A DNA stretch of 55,813 nucleotides from Rhizobiaceae bacterium (lineage in GTDB: Bacteria > Pseudomonadota > Alphaproteobacteria > Rhizobiales > Rhizobiaceae). This document shows, one piece after another, positions 16,856-25,867 of the stretch. Where the stretch lies: positions 1 to 55,813 of the forward strand of contig JAEPOG010000008.1 in assembly GCA_017643025.1 (NCBI GenBank). The letters are read 5' to 3'. The position numbers and the translations under genes were made by a program. Within the stretch, counting starts at the first letter, position 1; every line of letters starts with the position of its first letter. The notes beneath the pieces are model-generated. The model was not told the origin of the DNA. It ran no database searches and saw only the letters and a list, made by a program, of their open reading frames with translations.

Positions 16856-18250
16856 TTGAGTACGATTGAAGCGGTGGCGCGACGGACGGCGGGTGAAATC
16901 GCACTCGCCTACCGCACCGGTGAGGCCGATCCGGTCGCGATCACGGAGCACTTTCTTGAACGGATCGCTGCGGCGAAATCCGAGAATATATACATTCATC
17001 CTACGCCAGAGCGGGCGCGCGGTGAAGCACGTGCGGCGATGGAGCGCCTGAGGGAAGGAAGGCCGCTCTCCCCGCTCGATGGCGTACCGATCGCGTGGAA
17101 GGACCTCTTCGACATCGCAGGTGCGCCGACCACGGCAGGTTCGACGTTGTTCCGCGACTCTTCGGCCAAGACCGTGGATGCGCCGTCTGTAGCTAACGCT
17201 GCTGCCGCCGGAATGGTGTCGCTCGGCAAGCTCAATCTCACCGAGTTCGCCTATTCCGGTCTCGGACTGAACCCGCACTACGGTACGCCCAGAAATCCAA
17301 ACGCTCCCGACGTTCCGCGCTCCCCCGGCGGATCGTCCTCGGGTTCCGGCGCGGCCGTCGCGGCCCATCTCGCCCCATGCGCCGTGGGATCCGACACGGG
17401 GGGCTCCGTCCGTATCCCGGCGTCGTTTAACGGCGTAGTTGGTCTCAAAACAAGCGAAGGCCGGATCGAAAAAGTGGGCATGGTCCCGCTATCACGCACC
17501 TTGGATACCGTGGGCCCGCTGGCGCGAAGCGTGTCGGACTGTGTGATGCTCGACATGATCCTGCGCGGTGCAGTGGCGGCAGAACCCGTACGGGTCCCCG
17601 TGAACGGACGCCGGTTCGTGGCGGCCACGAACATCGTTCTGGACGAAGCGGAAACGGCCGTCATTGACAATTACGAGGCCGCGCTGGAACGGATGGAAAA
17701 GGCCGGTGCAGAGGTGGAACGCCGGCCTATCGTTGCTCTGGACATCGTCAGCGACATGACAGCGCAATACGGCTCGCTGACGGCAGCGGAGGCCTACGCG
17801 GAGTATCACAAACTGGTCGACGGGTCGCAGTGCCAAATGATCGATCGCAGGGTCGTCCATCGTATCGTCCAAGGGCGAGCCATGTCGGCGCGCGACATTC
17901 TCTCCATCCAGTCGATCCGAGCGGCCGCGATCGAACGTCTTGACGAGGAGCTTGGCGACGCTTTGCTCCTAATGCCGACCACGCCGACAACGGCACCGGA
18001 AGTGGAACCTCTCGAAGCCGATGACGACTACTTCCATAAGGTCAACCTGAAGACCCTGCGCAACACGATGCTGGGCAACATGCTGCGGTTGTGCGGCCTA
18101 GCGCTCCCGAATGGCCGCGACGCTAACGGAATGCCGACCAGCATCCTGCTTTCGGGGCAATGGGGACAGGATGTCGAGGTCATGAGCGTCGGGCTGGAGA
18201 TGGAACGTCTCCTATCGGACATGTTCGACCCAACATGGTGGAGACTGTGA
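16856..18250 (+). CDS. amidase-signature family amidase
   Basis: A 464-residue amidase. I start it at TTG 16856 because GGAGG lies 8 bases upstream; the frame also has a TTG at 16841, which falls on the Shine-Dalgarno site itself. The catalytic Ser-cisSer-Lys triad is intact: K82 in AWKDLFDIAG, S162 in GGSSSGSGAA and S184 in GSDTGGSVRIPASF. Such enzymes hydrolyse linear amides and are found with hydantoin and nitrile degradation genes. It is followed by a carboxymuconolactone-decarboxylase-like gene after 31 bases and probably begins the operon that includes the D-carbamoylase and D-hydantoinase. It may release ammonia from a side-chain or half-amide intermediate. Confidence 0.88.
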   Translation: MSTIEAVARRTAGEIALAYRTGEADPVAITEHFLERIAAAKSENIYIHPTPERARGEARAAMERLREGRPLSPLDGVPIAWKDLFDIAGAPTTAGSTLFRDSSAKTVDAPSVANAAAAGMVSLGKLNLTEFAYSGLGLNPHYGTPRNPNAPDVPRSPGGSSSGSGAAVAAHLAPCAVGSDTGGSVRIPASFNGVVGLKTSEGRIEKVGMVPLSRTLDTVGPLARSVSDCVMLDMILRGAVAAEPVRVPVNGRRFVAATNIVLDEAETAVIDNYEAALERMEKAGAEVERRPIVALDIVSDMTAQYGSLTAAEAYAEYHKLVDGSQCQMIDRRVVHRIVQGRAMSARDILSIQSIRAAAIERLDEELGDALLLMPTTPTTAPEVEPLEADDDYFHKVNLKTLRNTMLGNMLRLCGLALPNGRDANGMPTSILLSGQWGQDVEVMSVGLEMERLLSDMFDPTWWRL

Positions 18251-18281
18251 CGATGGTCGAGGCCAAGAAGGAGTGTATTCA

Positions 18282-18674
18282 ATGAGCGAGGCGAAACCCA
18301 GGTCCGCAAAGTTCGAGCGCGGGCTGAAGACGCGGCGGGCGGTGCTCGGATCCGAATATGTTGATCGGTCGATCGAGGAGGCCGACGAATTCAACTGGGC
18401 GATGCAACAGCTCACCACCGAGTGGTGCTGGGACGAGATTTGGAACCGACCCGGCCTTGAGCGCCGCGATCGCAGCATTCTCAATCTCGGAATGACTGCG
18501 GCGCTCAACCGTCCGCACGAATTCACGCTTCATCTGAGAGGAGCGTTGAACAACGGGCTCACGAAGGACGAGCTGAAGGAGGTATTCCTGCAAATTGGCG
18601 TCTACTGCGGCGTCCCAGCCGCACTCGACTGTTTCCGCATCGCAAAGGACGTCTTCAAGGAAATGAAGACTTGA
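18282..18674 (+). CDS. carboxymuconolactone decarboxylase (CMD) family protein
   Basis: This 130-residue protein begins MSEAKPRSAKFERGLKTRR and has the PcaC-like core: NRPGLERRDRSILNLGMTAAL, HEFTLHLRGALNNGLTKDEL and IGVYCGVPAALDCFR. AAGGAG lies 8 bases before the ATG. True PcaC decarboxylates 4-carboxymuconolactone in the protocatechuate pathway, but many single-domain relatives in other operons have unknown roles. No other protocatechuate gene is present, and the AhpD-type CxxC pair is absent (only one Cys in VYCGVPA). Its stop overlaps the TTG start of the next gene, so it belongs to this operon. Its function here is unknown. Confidence 0.82.
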   Translation: MSEAKPRSAKFERGLKTRRAVLGSEYVDRSIEEADEFNWAMQQLTTEWCWDEIWNRPGLERRDRSILNLGMTAALNRPHEFTLHLRGALNNGLTKDELKEVFLQIGVYCGVPAALDCFRIAKDVFKEMKT

Positions 18675-19576
18675 CGATTACCGGAACGACCCGATTGGGG
18701 AAAGTTGCAGCCATCGGACTTGGCGCGATGGGGCGTCCCATGGCCGCCCGTCTTTCCGAGGCCGGATATCAGGTGAGCGGGGCCGATCCGGACGAACGAG
18801 CGCGCGAGACGCTGTCGCAGATCGGCGTGTCGGCGTTCGCCCAGGCGAGCGAAGCAGTCGCTGGTGCGAATGCCGTGATCCTGATGCTGCCGGACGGGCA
18901 GATCGTTCGGAACGTCCTCCTCGGTTCGACGGGCATTGCTGCAGGGCTGCCTGAAGGCACGCTCGTCATTGACATGAGTTCCTCGGCTCCCGGTGGAACG
19001 CGGGTGCTCGGGGCGGAACTTGCAGAATGCGGCCTCCGCTTCATAGATGCGCCGGTTTCCGGTGGCGTTGCGCGAGCCCGCACTGGTGATTTGTGCATCA
19101 TGGCGGGCGGCGAGGCTGACGATGTGGCGGCGGCCCAGCCTCTTCTGCAGGCGATGGGATCTACGATACTACATGCCGGCCCGCTCGGATGCGGCCACGC
19201 CGCCAAGGCGCTGAACAATTACGTTTCGGCCGCAGGTCTGGTGGCGGCCTGCGAGGCGGTGATCATCGGCGAGCAGTTTGGAATTTCTGGCGAGACTCTT
19301 GTCGACATACTTAATGCGTCAACCGGCCGGAACAATTCGACCGAGGTGAAGCTGAAGCCACACATCCTTTCGGGAAGCTTCGCCTCGGGTTTCGCCATGG
19401 CATTGATGACGAAGGATTTGCAGATCGCCTTCGATCTGGCGAGAGAGTTGGGCATATCCGCTTGCGGGGCCGAGCAGGCGGTAGCCCTGTGGTCGGCAGC
19501 CCTGGCCGAACTCGACCAAGGCTCCGACCACACCAAAATCCACTCGTTCCTAAAGGAAAGGGCGCTGACCGGTTGA
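18671..19576 (+). CDS. NAD(P)-dependent beta-hydroxyacid dehydrogenase (3-hydroxyisobutyrate dehydrogenase family)
   Basis: A 301-residue oxidoreductase. Its TTG start at 18671 overlaps the previous stop as TTGA. The Rossmann motif GLGAMG is at 16-21, the substrate-binding DAPVSGGVARARTGDL at 127-141, and the catalytic lysine K179 in HAAKALNNYVSA. The family includes 3-hydroxyisobutyrate dehydrogenase and tartronate semialdehyde reductase. In this operon it could oxidise or reduce a hydroxy acid formed from a hydantoin- or pyrimidine-derived beta-amino acid; for example, reductive pyrimidine breakdown yields malonic or methylmalonic semialdehydes. That is inference from context. Confidence 0.87.
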   Translation: MTITGTTRLGKVAAIGLGAMGRPMAARLSEAGYQVSGADPDERARETLSQIGVSAFAQASEAVAGANAVILMLPDGQIVRNVLLGSTGIAAGLPEGTLVIDMSSSAPGGTRVLGAELAECGLRFIDAPVSGGVARARTGDLCIMAGGEADDVAAAQPLLQAMGSTILHAGPLGCGHAAKALNNYVSAAGLVAACEAVIIGEQFGISGETLVDILNASTGRNNSTEVKLKPHILSGSFASGFAMALMTKDLQIAFDLARELGISACGAEQAVALWSAALAELDQGSDHTKIHSFLKERALTG

Positions 19577-19610
19577 TGCAGCCGGGATCCGGCGCGAGCA
19601 GGAGGATAGC

Positions 19611-20549
19611 ATGGGAAGGTACGTCAACACCGCAGCGGCCCAAATGGGGCCGATTTCGAAGTCGGAAACAAGAAGGCAAACGGTCGGGAGGCTGATCGAA
19701 ATGATGCGCGAGGCCAAGGGGCGAGGCGCCGAACTGGTCGTGTTTCCTGAACTCTGCCTTACGACCTTCTTCCCGCGCTGGCTCATTGAGGACGAGGCCG
19801 AGCTCGACAGCTTCTACGAGACCGAGATGCCAGGGCCCGAAACCGCTCCGCTGTTCGAGGAGGCCAGCAAACTCAGTGTCGGGTTTTATATCGGCTATGC
19901 CGAGCTGATCCGAGAGGGTGATCGCAAGCGCCGCTTCAACACGTCTATTCTGGTCGACCGCAGCGGGCAAATCATCGGCAAGTATCGCAAAGTGCATCTG
20001 CCCGGCCACGATGTCCTCCAGCCAGGGCGTGTCCACCAGCACCTGGAGAAGCGCTACTTCGAACCGGGCGACCTCGGCTTCCGCGTCTGGCGGTCCTTCG
20101 GCGGAGTCATGGGTATGTGCATCTGCAACGACAGGCGCTGGCCGGAGACCTATCGCGTCATGGGCCTCCAGGGCGTGGAGATGGTCATGCTCGGATACAA
20201 CACTCCCTACGATCACACCCAGCATCCGGACATCGACAGCTTGACGCAATTCCACAACCACCTTTCGATGCAGGCAGGCGCCTACCAGAACGCGACCTGG
20301 GTCGTCGGAACCGCAAAGTGCGGGATCGAGGAGGGCTCGAACATGGTTGGACAGAGCGTGATCGTGGCGCCGTCGGGCGAAATCGTTGCCATGGCGTCCA
20401 ATATTGAAGACGAGGTGATCACCGCGCGGTGTGACCTCGACATCGGGAAACGGTATCGGGAGACGATTTTCGACTTCGCTCGCCATCGCGAGCCGGCGGC
20501 ATACGGGCTCATCGTGGAGCGGAAGGGCGCAGTTCCGCCGCCGATTTGA
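19611..20549 (+). CDS. hyuC: N-carbamoyl-D-amino-acid hydrolase (D-carbamoylase)
   Basis: A 312-residue nitrilase-fold enzyme very close to the characterised Agrobacterium D-carbamoylase, e.g. TTFFPRW, DEAELDSFYETEMPGP, NTSILVD and HLEKRYFEPGDLGF. The triad falls at the same numbers: E47, K127, C172 (MGMCICNDRRWPE). It removes the carbamoyl group from N-carbamoyl-D-amino acids to give the D-amino acid, CO2 and ammonia. AGGAGG precedes the ATG. The D-hydantoinase gene follows after 46 bases, the classical pair that converts 5-substituted hydantoins to D-amino acids. Function is well supported; natural substrates are not known. The symbol follows usage for the D-pathway carbamoylase and should not be confused with the M20 enzyme at 34898. 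Confidence 0.93.
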   Translation: MGRYVNTAAAQMGPISKSETRRQTVGRLIEMMREAKGRGAELVVFPELCLTTFFPRWLIEDEAELDSFYETEMPGPETAPLFEEASKLSVGFYIGYAELIREGDRKRRFNTSILVDRSGQIIGKYRKVHLPGHDVLQPGRVHQHLEKRYFEPGDLGFRVWRSFGGVMGMCICNDRRWPETYRVMGLQGVEMVMLGYNTPYDHTQHPDIDSLTQFHNHLSMQAGAYQNATWVVGTAKCGIEEGSNMVGQSVIVAPSGEIVAMASNIEDEVITARCDLDIGKRYRETIFDFARHREPAAYGLIVERKGAVPPPI

Positions 20550-20595
20550 AGACGAAAAGTACAAGATTTGCTAGCTGATAACGGAGGAATACGTG

Positions 20596-22053
20596 GTGTC
20601 AACGGTAATAAAGGGCGGCACGGTGGTGGCCGCCGATCGCAGCTACAAGGCCGATGTGATGGTCGAGGGCGACACGATCGCGGCGATCGGCGAGAATCTC
20701 CAAGGTGACAAGATCATCGATGCTGAGGATGCCTACGTTATCCCCGGCGGAATTGATCCTCACACCCATCTCGAAATGCCCTTCATGGGGACCACGACTG
20801 CCGAAACCTGGGAGAGTGGAACGTTTGCTGCTCTGTCCGGTGGCACTACCATGGTGGTCGACTTCGTGGTCCCCGGTGAGGAGGGGATGCTCGCGTCGCT
20901 TGACGCTTGGGAAGAACGCGCCGCGCGCCAAGCCTCGTCCGATTATTCCTTCCACGTGGCGGTGACCGGATGGTCGGAGCAAATCTTCAACGATATGGCT
21001 GTCGTGGTGGAGCGAGGCGTCAACACCTTCAAGCATTTCATGGCCTACAAGGGCGCCCTGATGGTGAACGACGACGAGATGTTTGCCTCCTTCCAGCGCT
21101 GCGCAGCGCTCGGAGCGCTGCCCCTGGTCCATGCGGAGAATGGCGATCTGGTTGCAGCACTGCAGCAGAAGTACTTGGCGCTCGGGATTTCCGGACCAGA
21201 GGCGCACGCCTATTCCCGTCCACCGGAAGTCGAGGGCGAGGCGACCAACAGGGCGATCATGATCGCGGATGCTGCCGGTGTTCCGGTCTACATCGTCCAC
21301 ACCTCCTGCGAGCAGGCTCACGAGGCCATCCGCCGGGCGCGCCAAAAGGGAATGCGAGTCTACGGCGAGCCATTGATCCAGCATCTTCTTCTTGACGAGG
21401 GGGAATATGCCAACGCGGACTGGAACCACGCCGCGCGACGAGTCATGAGTCCGCCGTTCCGCGACGAGTCGCATCAGGAATCGCTATGGGCAGGCCTTGC
21501 CGCGGGTTCGCTGCAGGTCGTTGCCACTGACCATTGCGCGTTCACCACGGAACAAAAGCAGTTCGGCCGCACCGACTTCACCAAGATCCCCAACGGAACC
21601 GGGGGACTTGAGGATCGTCTGTCGCTCCTGTGGACGCACGGGGTGGAGACTGGGCGCCTGACGATGAACGAATTCGTCGCCGTGACGTCCACCAACATCG
21701 CTCAAATCCTCAATGTATACCCGCGCAAGGGTGCGGTTGTGGTGGGAGCCGATGCCGACATCGTGGTGTGGGATCCCAAGAAGACGAAGACCATCTCGGC
21801 ATCGAGCCAAAAGTCCATCATCGATTACAATGTCTTCGAAGGTCACGAGGTGCGGGGTTTGCCGCGCTACACGATCTCGCGCGGTGAAGTGGTCTGGGGC
21901 GAAGAGGGATCCAACGAGCCGAGACCCGGCCGGGGCAAGTTCGTGAAGCGGCCGTCGTTCTCGGCCGTCAACCGTGCGCTGTCGACCTGGAAGGAACTTA
22001 CGGCTCCGAGGGCTGTGGTTCGCTCGCCGGAGCACATGCCCATCGGGGTATGA
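20596..22053 (+). CDS. D-hydantoinase / dihydropyrimidinase
   Basis: A 485-residue cyclic amidohydrolase. I start at GTG 20596, 8 bases after GGAGG, giving MSTVIKGGTVVAADRSYKAD; a GTG three bases earlier is the alternative. The binuclear metal site is complete: H56 and H58 (DPHTHLE), carboxylated K152 (HFMAYKG), H179 (LVHAEN), H235 (IVHTSCEQ) and D312 (TDHCAF). It opens dihydrouracil, dihydrothymine or 5-substituted hydantoins to N-carbamoyl acids. Paired with the D-carbamoylase upstream, the D-hydantoinase role is favoured. It probably uses zinc or manganese, and the COG0523 GTPase further down the region could supply metal, which is inference. Confidence 0.93.
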   Translation: MSTVIKGGTVVAADRSYKADVMVEGDTIAAIGENLQGDKIIDAEDAYVIPGGIDPHTHLEMPFMGTTTAETWESGTFAALSGGTTMVVDFVVPGEEGMLASLDAWEERAARQASSDYSFHVAVTGWSEQIFNDMAVVVERGVNTFKHFMAYKGALMVNDDEMFASFQRCAALGALPLVHAENGDLVAALQQKYLALGISGPEAHAYSRPPEVEGEATNRAIMIADAAGVPVYIVHTSCEQAHEAIRRARQKGMRVYGEPLIQHLLLDEGEYANADWNHAARRVMSPPFRDESHQESLWAGLAAGSLQVVATDHCAFTTEQKQFGRTDFTKIPNGTGGLEDRLSLLWTHGVETGRLTMNEFVAVTSTNIAQILNVYPRKGAVVVGADADIVVWDPKKTKTISASSQKSIIDYNVFEGHEVRGLPRYTISRGEVVWGEEGSNEPRPGRGKFVKRPSFSAVNRALSTWKELTAPRAVVRSPEHMPIGV

Positions 22054-22139
22054 GGCGCGATAGATCTCCGACGCGATCGAATTGATGCCTACGGGATATC
22101 AATCGCTCCATAGCGCGATCTAAGATCATTAAACAAAAG

Positions 22140-22171
22140 GGCAATTGCCATTATCATCTTGCTCCTATAAC
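22140..22171 (+). promoter_or_regulatory. candidate promoter with palindrome upstream of the PgdA-like gene
   Basis: The 239-base gap 22054-22292 contains an AT-rich island. GGCAATTGCC (22140-22149) is a perfect 10-bp palindrome overlapping a possible -35 TTGCCA (22145-22150). TATAAC (22166-22171) could be a -10, but the 15-base spacing is short. This suggests the following gene starts its own transcript under an operator-binding protein. The evidence is weak without mapping. Confidence 0.35.
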
Positions 22172-22292
22172 ATTCGTCACTGGCCCGGCCCTCAATTCAT
22201 TTTCGGGGCAGCCGGGGTGAGGTCTGGCCGGGCGGCGTCCTGTGTGTCGTGCGCGAGGGAGTGAATGGTTCCATTCTGAAGGAGGACTAGAA

Positions 22293-23198
22293 GTGGCAAA
22301 AAAAGAAATCTTCTGCGCATTCGGTACCGACATTGACTCGGTAGCCGGTTGGATCGGCTCCTACGGAGGCGGAGACTCGCCATCCGATATCCAGCGTGGG
22401 GTCTTCGCCTCGGAAGTGGGCGTGCCGCGTCTCCTGAAGCTGTTCAAGAAATACGACCTGCGGACAAGTTTCTTCATTCCCGGCCATTCGCTTGAAACCT
22501 TCCCCGATCAGTGTCGCCAGATCGTCGATGAGGGTCATGAGATCGGCGCCCACGGCTACACGCACGAGAACCCGGTCGCGATGACGCCGCCCCAGGAAGA
22601 AGCCGTGTTGGCGAAATCGGTCGAACTGATCGAAAAGATGAGCGGTAAGGCGCCTAGGGGCTATGTCGCTCCGTGGTGGGAAATGTCGAACAGCACCGCC
22701 GCGCTTCTCCAGAAATACGGCTTCAAATACGACCACAGCCAAGGCTACCGTGATTTCCAGCCGTTCTATGCTCGCGTTGGCGACAAGTGGACGCTCATCG
22801 ACTACTCCAAGAAGGCCGAGGAGTGGATGAAGCCCCTCGAGCACGGCAAGGAAATCGACCTCGTGGAAATCGGAGCCAACTGGTACGTCGACGACCTTCC
22901 GCCCATGATGTTCATCAAGAAGTCGCCGAACAGCCATGGCTTCGTGAATCCGCGCGACATAGAGGAATTGTGGCGCGACCAGTTCGACTGGGTCTATCGT
23001 GAGATGGACTATGCCGCCTTCTGCTTCACCATCCATCCGGACGTGAGCGGGCGCCCGCAGGTGCTTCTAATGCTGGAGCGGCTGATCGAGTACATCAACG
23101 GTCATGATGGCGTTCGCTGGGTTCCTTTCGAGGACATCGCCGAAGATTTTCGTAAGCGCTATCCTTTCGAAGGTAAAGAGCGACCGCCGGTCGTCTGA
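22293..23198 (+). CDS. polysaccharide-deacetylase-fold hydrolase, HP0310/PgdA-like (possible cyclic amide hydrolase)
   Basis: This 301-residue protein starts at GTG 22293, with GGAGGA upstream. It resembles Helicobacter pylori HP0310 (PgdA) along the whole length: GTDIDSVAGWIGSYGG, GVPRLLKLFKKY, AHGYTHENP, GYVAPWWE, MMFIKKSPNS, FDWVYREMDYA. The metal triad D13 or D15, H87 and H91 is present. The fold also includes the allantoinase PuuE and related enzymes that open cyclic ureides or imides. There is no signal peptide, so it is cytoplasmic, which argues against a wall deacetylase here. In a hydantoin operon I favour ring opening of a cyclic amide or imide, but this is inference. Confidence 0.85.
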   Translation: MAKKEIFCAFGTDIDSVAGWIGSYGGGDSPSDIQRGVFASEVGVPRLLKLFKKYDLRTSFFIPGHSLETFPDQCRQIVDEGHEIGAHGYTHENPVAMTPPQEEAVLAKSVELIEKMSGKAPRGYVAPWWEMSNSTAALLQKYGFKYDHSQGYRDFQPFYARVGDKWTLIDYSKKAEEWMKPLEHGKEIDLVEIGANWYVDDLPPMMFIKKSPNSHGFVNPRDIEELWRDQFDWVYREMDYAAFCFTIHPDVSGRPQVLLMLERLIEYINGHDGVRWVPFEDIAEDFRKRYPFEGKERPPVV

Positions 23199-23252
23199 TA
23201 CACCCCTGTGTGGCGGGCGGATGCAGGTCGCCCGCCATCAAAGGAGTTGAAT

Positions 23253-23570
23253 ATGTGTGCCAATTGCGGATTTCCCTCGGTTCCGGGACATTGGACGGAG
23301 GCTGGTGCGAGTTCATCGACGGATCGGATGCGCGCTCGATTTCGGCGGGCGCATCTCATGCAGTCGGTGCTTCCCGCATACGGCTTGACGGTCCACGACG
23401 ATGGAGCAACTCCCGGCGTCACCCTGTCCGACCGCACAGGACGGTACGAAATGATCGGGGACGCCACTGAAGTCTGGGCCGCGGCCGAGCGAATGAGCGG
23501 TCGCACCATCGATCCGCTCGATCCTCGTTTCCTGGGAGAACCGTCCACTGCGGAGAAAGACCGCGAATGA
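23253..23570 (+). CDS. small CxxC protein, putative metal-binding partner of the COG0523 GTPase
   Basis: A 105-residue protein that begins MCANCGFPSVPGHW after an ideal AAGGAG site. The N-terminal CxxCG recalls the nickel-binding MCTTCGC start of HypB. The rest (AYGLTVHDDGATPGVTLSDRTGRYEMIGDATEVWAAAERMSG, in part) has no domain I recognise. Its stop overlaps the start of the GTPase gene as ATGA, so the two proteins are made together and probably act together. I suggest it hands metal to the GTPase or to a hydantoinase. It is soluble, and no homologue of known function comes to mind. Confidence 0.75.
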   Translation: MCANCGFPSVPGHWTEAGASSSTDRMRARFRRAHLMQSVLPAYGLTVHDDGATPGVTLSDRTGRYEMIGDATEVWAAAERMSGRTIDPLDPRFLGEPSTAEKDRE

Positions 23571-24547
23571 ACGGCGAACGGGATGGCCGCGTTGAATTGA
23601 CTGTCCTCGGCGGCTTTCTTGGCTCCGGCAAGACGACATGGCTGCGCCACACCTTGCACAGCGGGGCGATCGATGACGTCCTCGTCATCGTCAACGAGGC
23701 GGCCGAGGTGCCAGTCGACGACGCGCTGTTCCCGAGCGGAGGCCGGTTGCGCGTGCTGGCCGGGGGCTGCGCATGCTGCGACGCTCGCGACCGCTTAGTC
23801 GCGATGCTACGCGAGACCTGCGATCTGCGGACCCGGTCCGACCAACAGACCCCCCCACCAGAACGTATCGTATTGGAAACGAGCGGCCTTGCCGATCCGG
23901 GGCCGATCTTGGATGCGATCCGCACCGATCCCGTCCTCATCCATCATCTGAAGGTAGACGAGATCATCATTGCGATTGATGCGATTTACGGCCTCGACCA
24001 GATCCAACACGAGCCATTGACGCTGCGCCAGATCGAGACCGCCGATCGCCTCGTGGTGACCAAGGTGGATGCCTCAAACGCGGACGATCTTGCGCGGCTC
24101 CTTGCGACGCTCCTGCAACTTAACCCGGGAGCCTTTATTTCCGGCGCGATCATGGGAAGCGAAGCGCCACTACCGAAGTTCTCCGAAGCCGAGCCGGTTC
24201 CAGTCGGCCCCCCCGGTTCCCAGCCGGAGCAAATCACCGCAACGCGGCTGGATCTCGATGAAGATACGGACTGGCCGGCTTTCTCGGTGTGGCTCAGCGC
24301 GCTGCTCCATGCGCGCGGGAACGACATCATGAGGGTCAAGGGCGTGGTTCATACGCCGGCAGGACGTCTCCTTCTGCAGAGCGTCCGCAAGACGGTTCAG
24401 CAGCCTGAGATTATTCCGAAGGAGGGTGCCAAGGACACGAAGGACGACAATTCGGTGGTGGTGATCGGCCGCGGCTACCGGGCCGAGGATCTGCGCAAGT
24501 CGTTGCAACATTTCACCGGCGCGGGTGTGGACCGGCGGGCCGGATGA
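23567..24547 (+). CDS. COG0523 (CobW/P47K) family GTPase metallochaperone
   Basis: A 326-residue G3E GTPase. Walker A GGFLGSGKTT is at 15-24, the metal motif GGCACC at 66-71 (the CxCC of the family), the Walker B region ETSGLADP at 104-111, and the base-specificity motif TKVD at 165-168. The C-terminal third is the CobW C-domain. The usual NEFGE segment is altered to NEAAE (43-47). Members load zinc, cobalt or iron into client enzymes such as nitrile hydratase. It is coupled to the CxxC gene and lies in an operon with a binuclear metal hydantoinase and a deacetylase-fold metal enzyme, either of which could be the client. The client assignment is inference. Confidence 0.88.
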   Translation: MNGERDGRVELTVLGGFLGSGKTTWLRHTLHSGAIDDVLVIVNEAAEVPVDDALFPSGGRLRVLAGGCACCDARDRLVAMLRETCDLRTRSDQQTPPPERIVLETSGLADPGPILDAIRTDPVLIHHLKVDEIIIAIDAIYGLDQIQHEPLTLRQIETADRLVVTKVDASNADDLARLLATLLQLNPGAFISGAIMGSEAPLPKFSEAEPVPVGPPGSQPEQITATRLDLDEDTDWPAFSVWLSALLHARGNDIMRVKGVVHTPAGRLLLQSVRKTVQQPEIIPKEGAKDTKDDNSVVVIGRGYRAEDLRKSLQHFTGAGVDRRAG

Positions 24548-24600
24548 GGAAGATGGTTGTGGGCGTGCGGGCTCTCTGGTCGCCGGAAGGGGCGTAGGTC

Positions 24601-25590
24601 ATGCGTGCCGTGGTTCTCAATCCACCCGAGCAAGGGACGGAGAACATGGTGGTGAGGGATGTCGACGATCCCGTTCCCGCCGATTGCGAGGTCCTGGTGC
24701 GGGTCGCATATGTAGGGTTGAACTACGCCGACATCATGATGAGACGGGGCATCTATCCCCATCCCAAAGGCTATCCGCTCACGGCGGGGATCGAAATGGC
24801 GGGAACCATTGTCGCCATCGCTCCAGGCGTTGAAGGTGTTTCGGTCGGTGATCGTGTCTCGGCATTCTGCGAGGACGCCGGCGCTTTTGCCGAATTATGC
24901 GCCGTTCCGGCGGCGCGGGTCCTCAAACTTCCCCGATCCCTAGGCCTCGACCTGGCTGCGGCCTGTACCGTGCAGGCACTGACCGCGTGGCACCTCCTGC
25001 ACACCGTCAGCACGACGAGAAACGGTGACGTTCTCCTTGTGCATGCAATAGGCGGCGGCGTCGGTCTCTATCTCACGCAACTCGCCAAGCATGCCGGCGC
25101 TATCGTGATCGGAACGGTGGGCACGCCCGGAAAGGAAGTCCGCGCACTGGAGTATGGCGCCGACCGGGTCATTGTCCGCACACAGGACGACTTTATGGAG
25201 GTTGTCGTGGAACTCACGGATGGACGCGGCGTCGATAAGGTCATTGATTCTACCGGCGCATCGATCCTCGATAGAAGCTTCGATGCGATCCGAAATCTGG
25301 GGCACGTGGTCAGCTACGGCGAAGCGGAGGGCAAGCCCTACCAGAATCTATGGGAGCGCTTAGTTAGACGCTCCCTGACGTTCACCAGGCTTCACATCGG
25401 CCATATAGACCCGCTTTCAGAAGCATGGACGAGAGGCGCCGAAGCGGTGATGTCCATGGTGGAGGAGGGATCGCTCAAGGTTCCCGTCGAACGCATTTTC
25501 GACCTCTCCGACGTGCATACCATGTATGCGGCACTGGAAACACGTCGCATCTCGGGCAAGCTCCTTCTGAAGATGTCCGAGGTCGATTGA
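24601..25590 (+). CDS. quinone-oxidoreductase-like zinc-free medium-chain reductase
   Basis: A 329-residue MDR-family protein with an N-terminal GroES-like domain (VGLNYADIMMRRGIYP, GIEMAGTIVAIAPGVEGVSVGDRV) and a Rossmann domain with HAIGGGVGLYLTQLAKHAGA. The zinc ligands of alcohol dehydrogenases are missing, as in NADPH:quinone reductases. Members reduce quinones or the double bond of unsaturated carbonyls using NADPH. It ends the plus-strand run and is 53 bases after the GTPase gene. The link to hydantoin chemistry is not evident. The following 277 bases (25591-25867) hold no gene I can support. Confidence 0.87.
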   Translation: MRAVVLNPPEQGTENMVVRDVDDPVPADCEVLVRVAYVGLNYADIMMRRGIYPHPKGYPLTAGIEMAGTIVAIAPGVEGVSVGDRVSAFCEDAGAFAELCAVPAARVLKLPRSLGLDLAAACTVQALTAWHLLHTVSTTRNGDVLLVHAIGGGVGLYLTQLAKHAGAIVIGTVGTPGKEVRALEYGADRVIVRTQDDFMEVVVELTDGRGVDKVIDSTGASILDRSFDAIRNLGHVVSYGEAEGKPYQNLWERLVRRSLTFTRLHIGHIDPLSEAWTRGAEAVMSMVEEGSLKVPVERIFDLSDVHTMYAALETRRISGKLLLKMSEVD

Positions 25591-25867
25591 TCAGCTATAT
25601 GGCGCACGGGACCTGTTCGGCTGGACAACGTGCCCTCCGGGGCGGTCACTCGGCGTCACGCGTCCGTCTGCCCGCATCCGCATCTCGTTACTCCGTGGAC
25701 GCAGGGGGGTCTTCGGGGTTGCATCTGCCCCCGATTTCGCCACTCCTGCAGATGAATGGCGACGGTGCCGACTTACGCTATTTGGTCGCTCCGGGATCGG
25801 TGTGAGCTGTCGAAGCGTGTCCATTCCCGTAAACAGCGAAGTTCCGATACGGAAAGTGAACAAGCCG

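Noticed and set aside
18282..18674. Protocatechuate pathway role for the CMD-family protein
   Set aside because: No pcaB, pcaD or related gene nearby; the family is broad.
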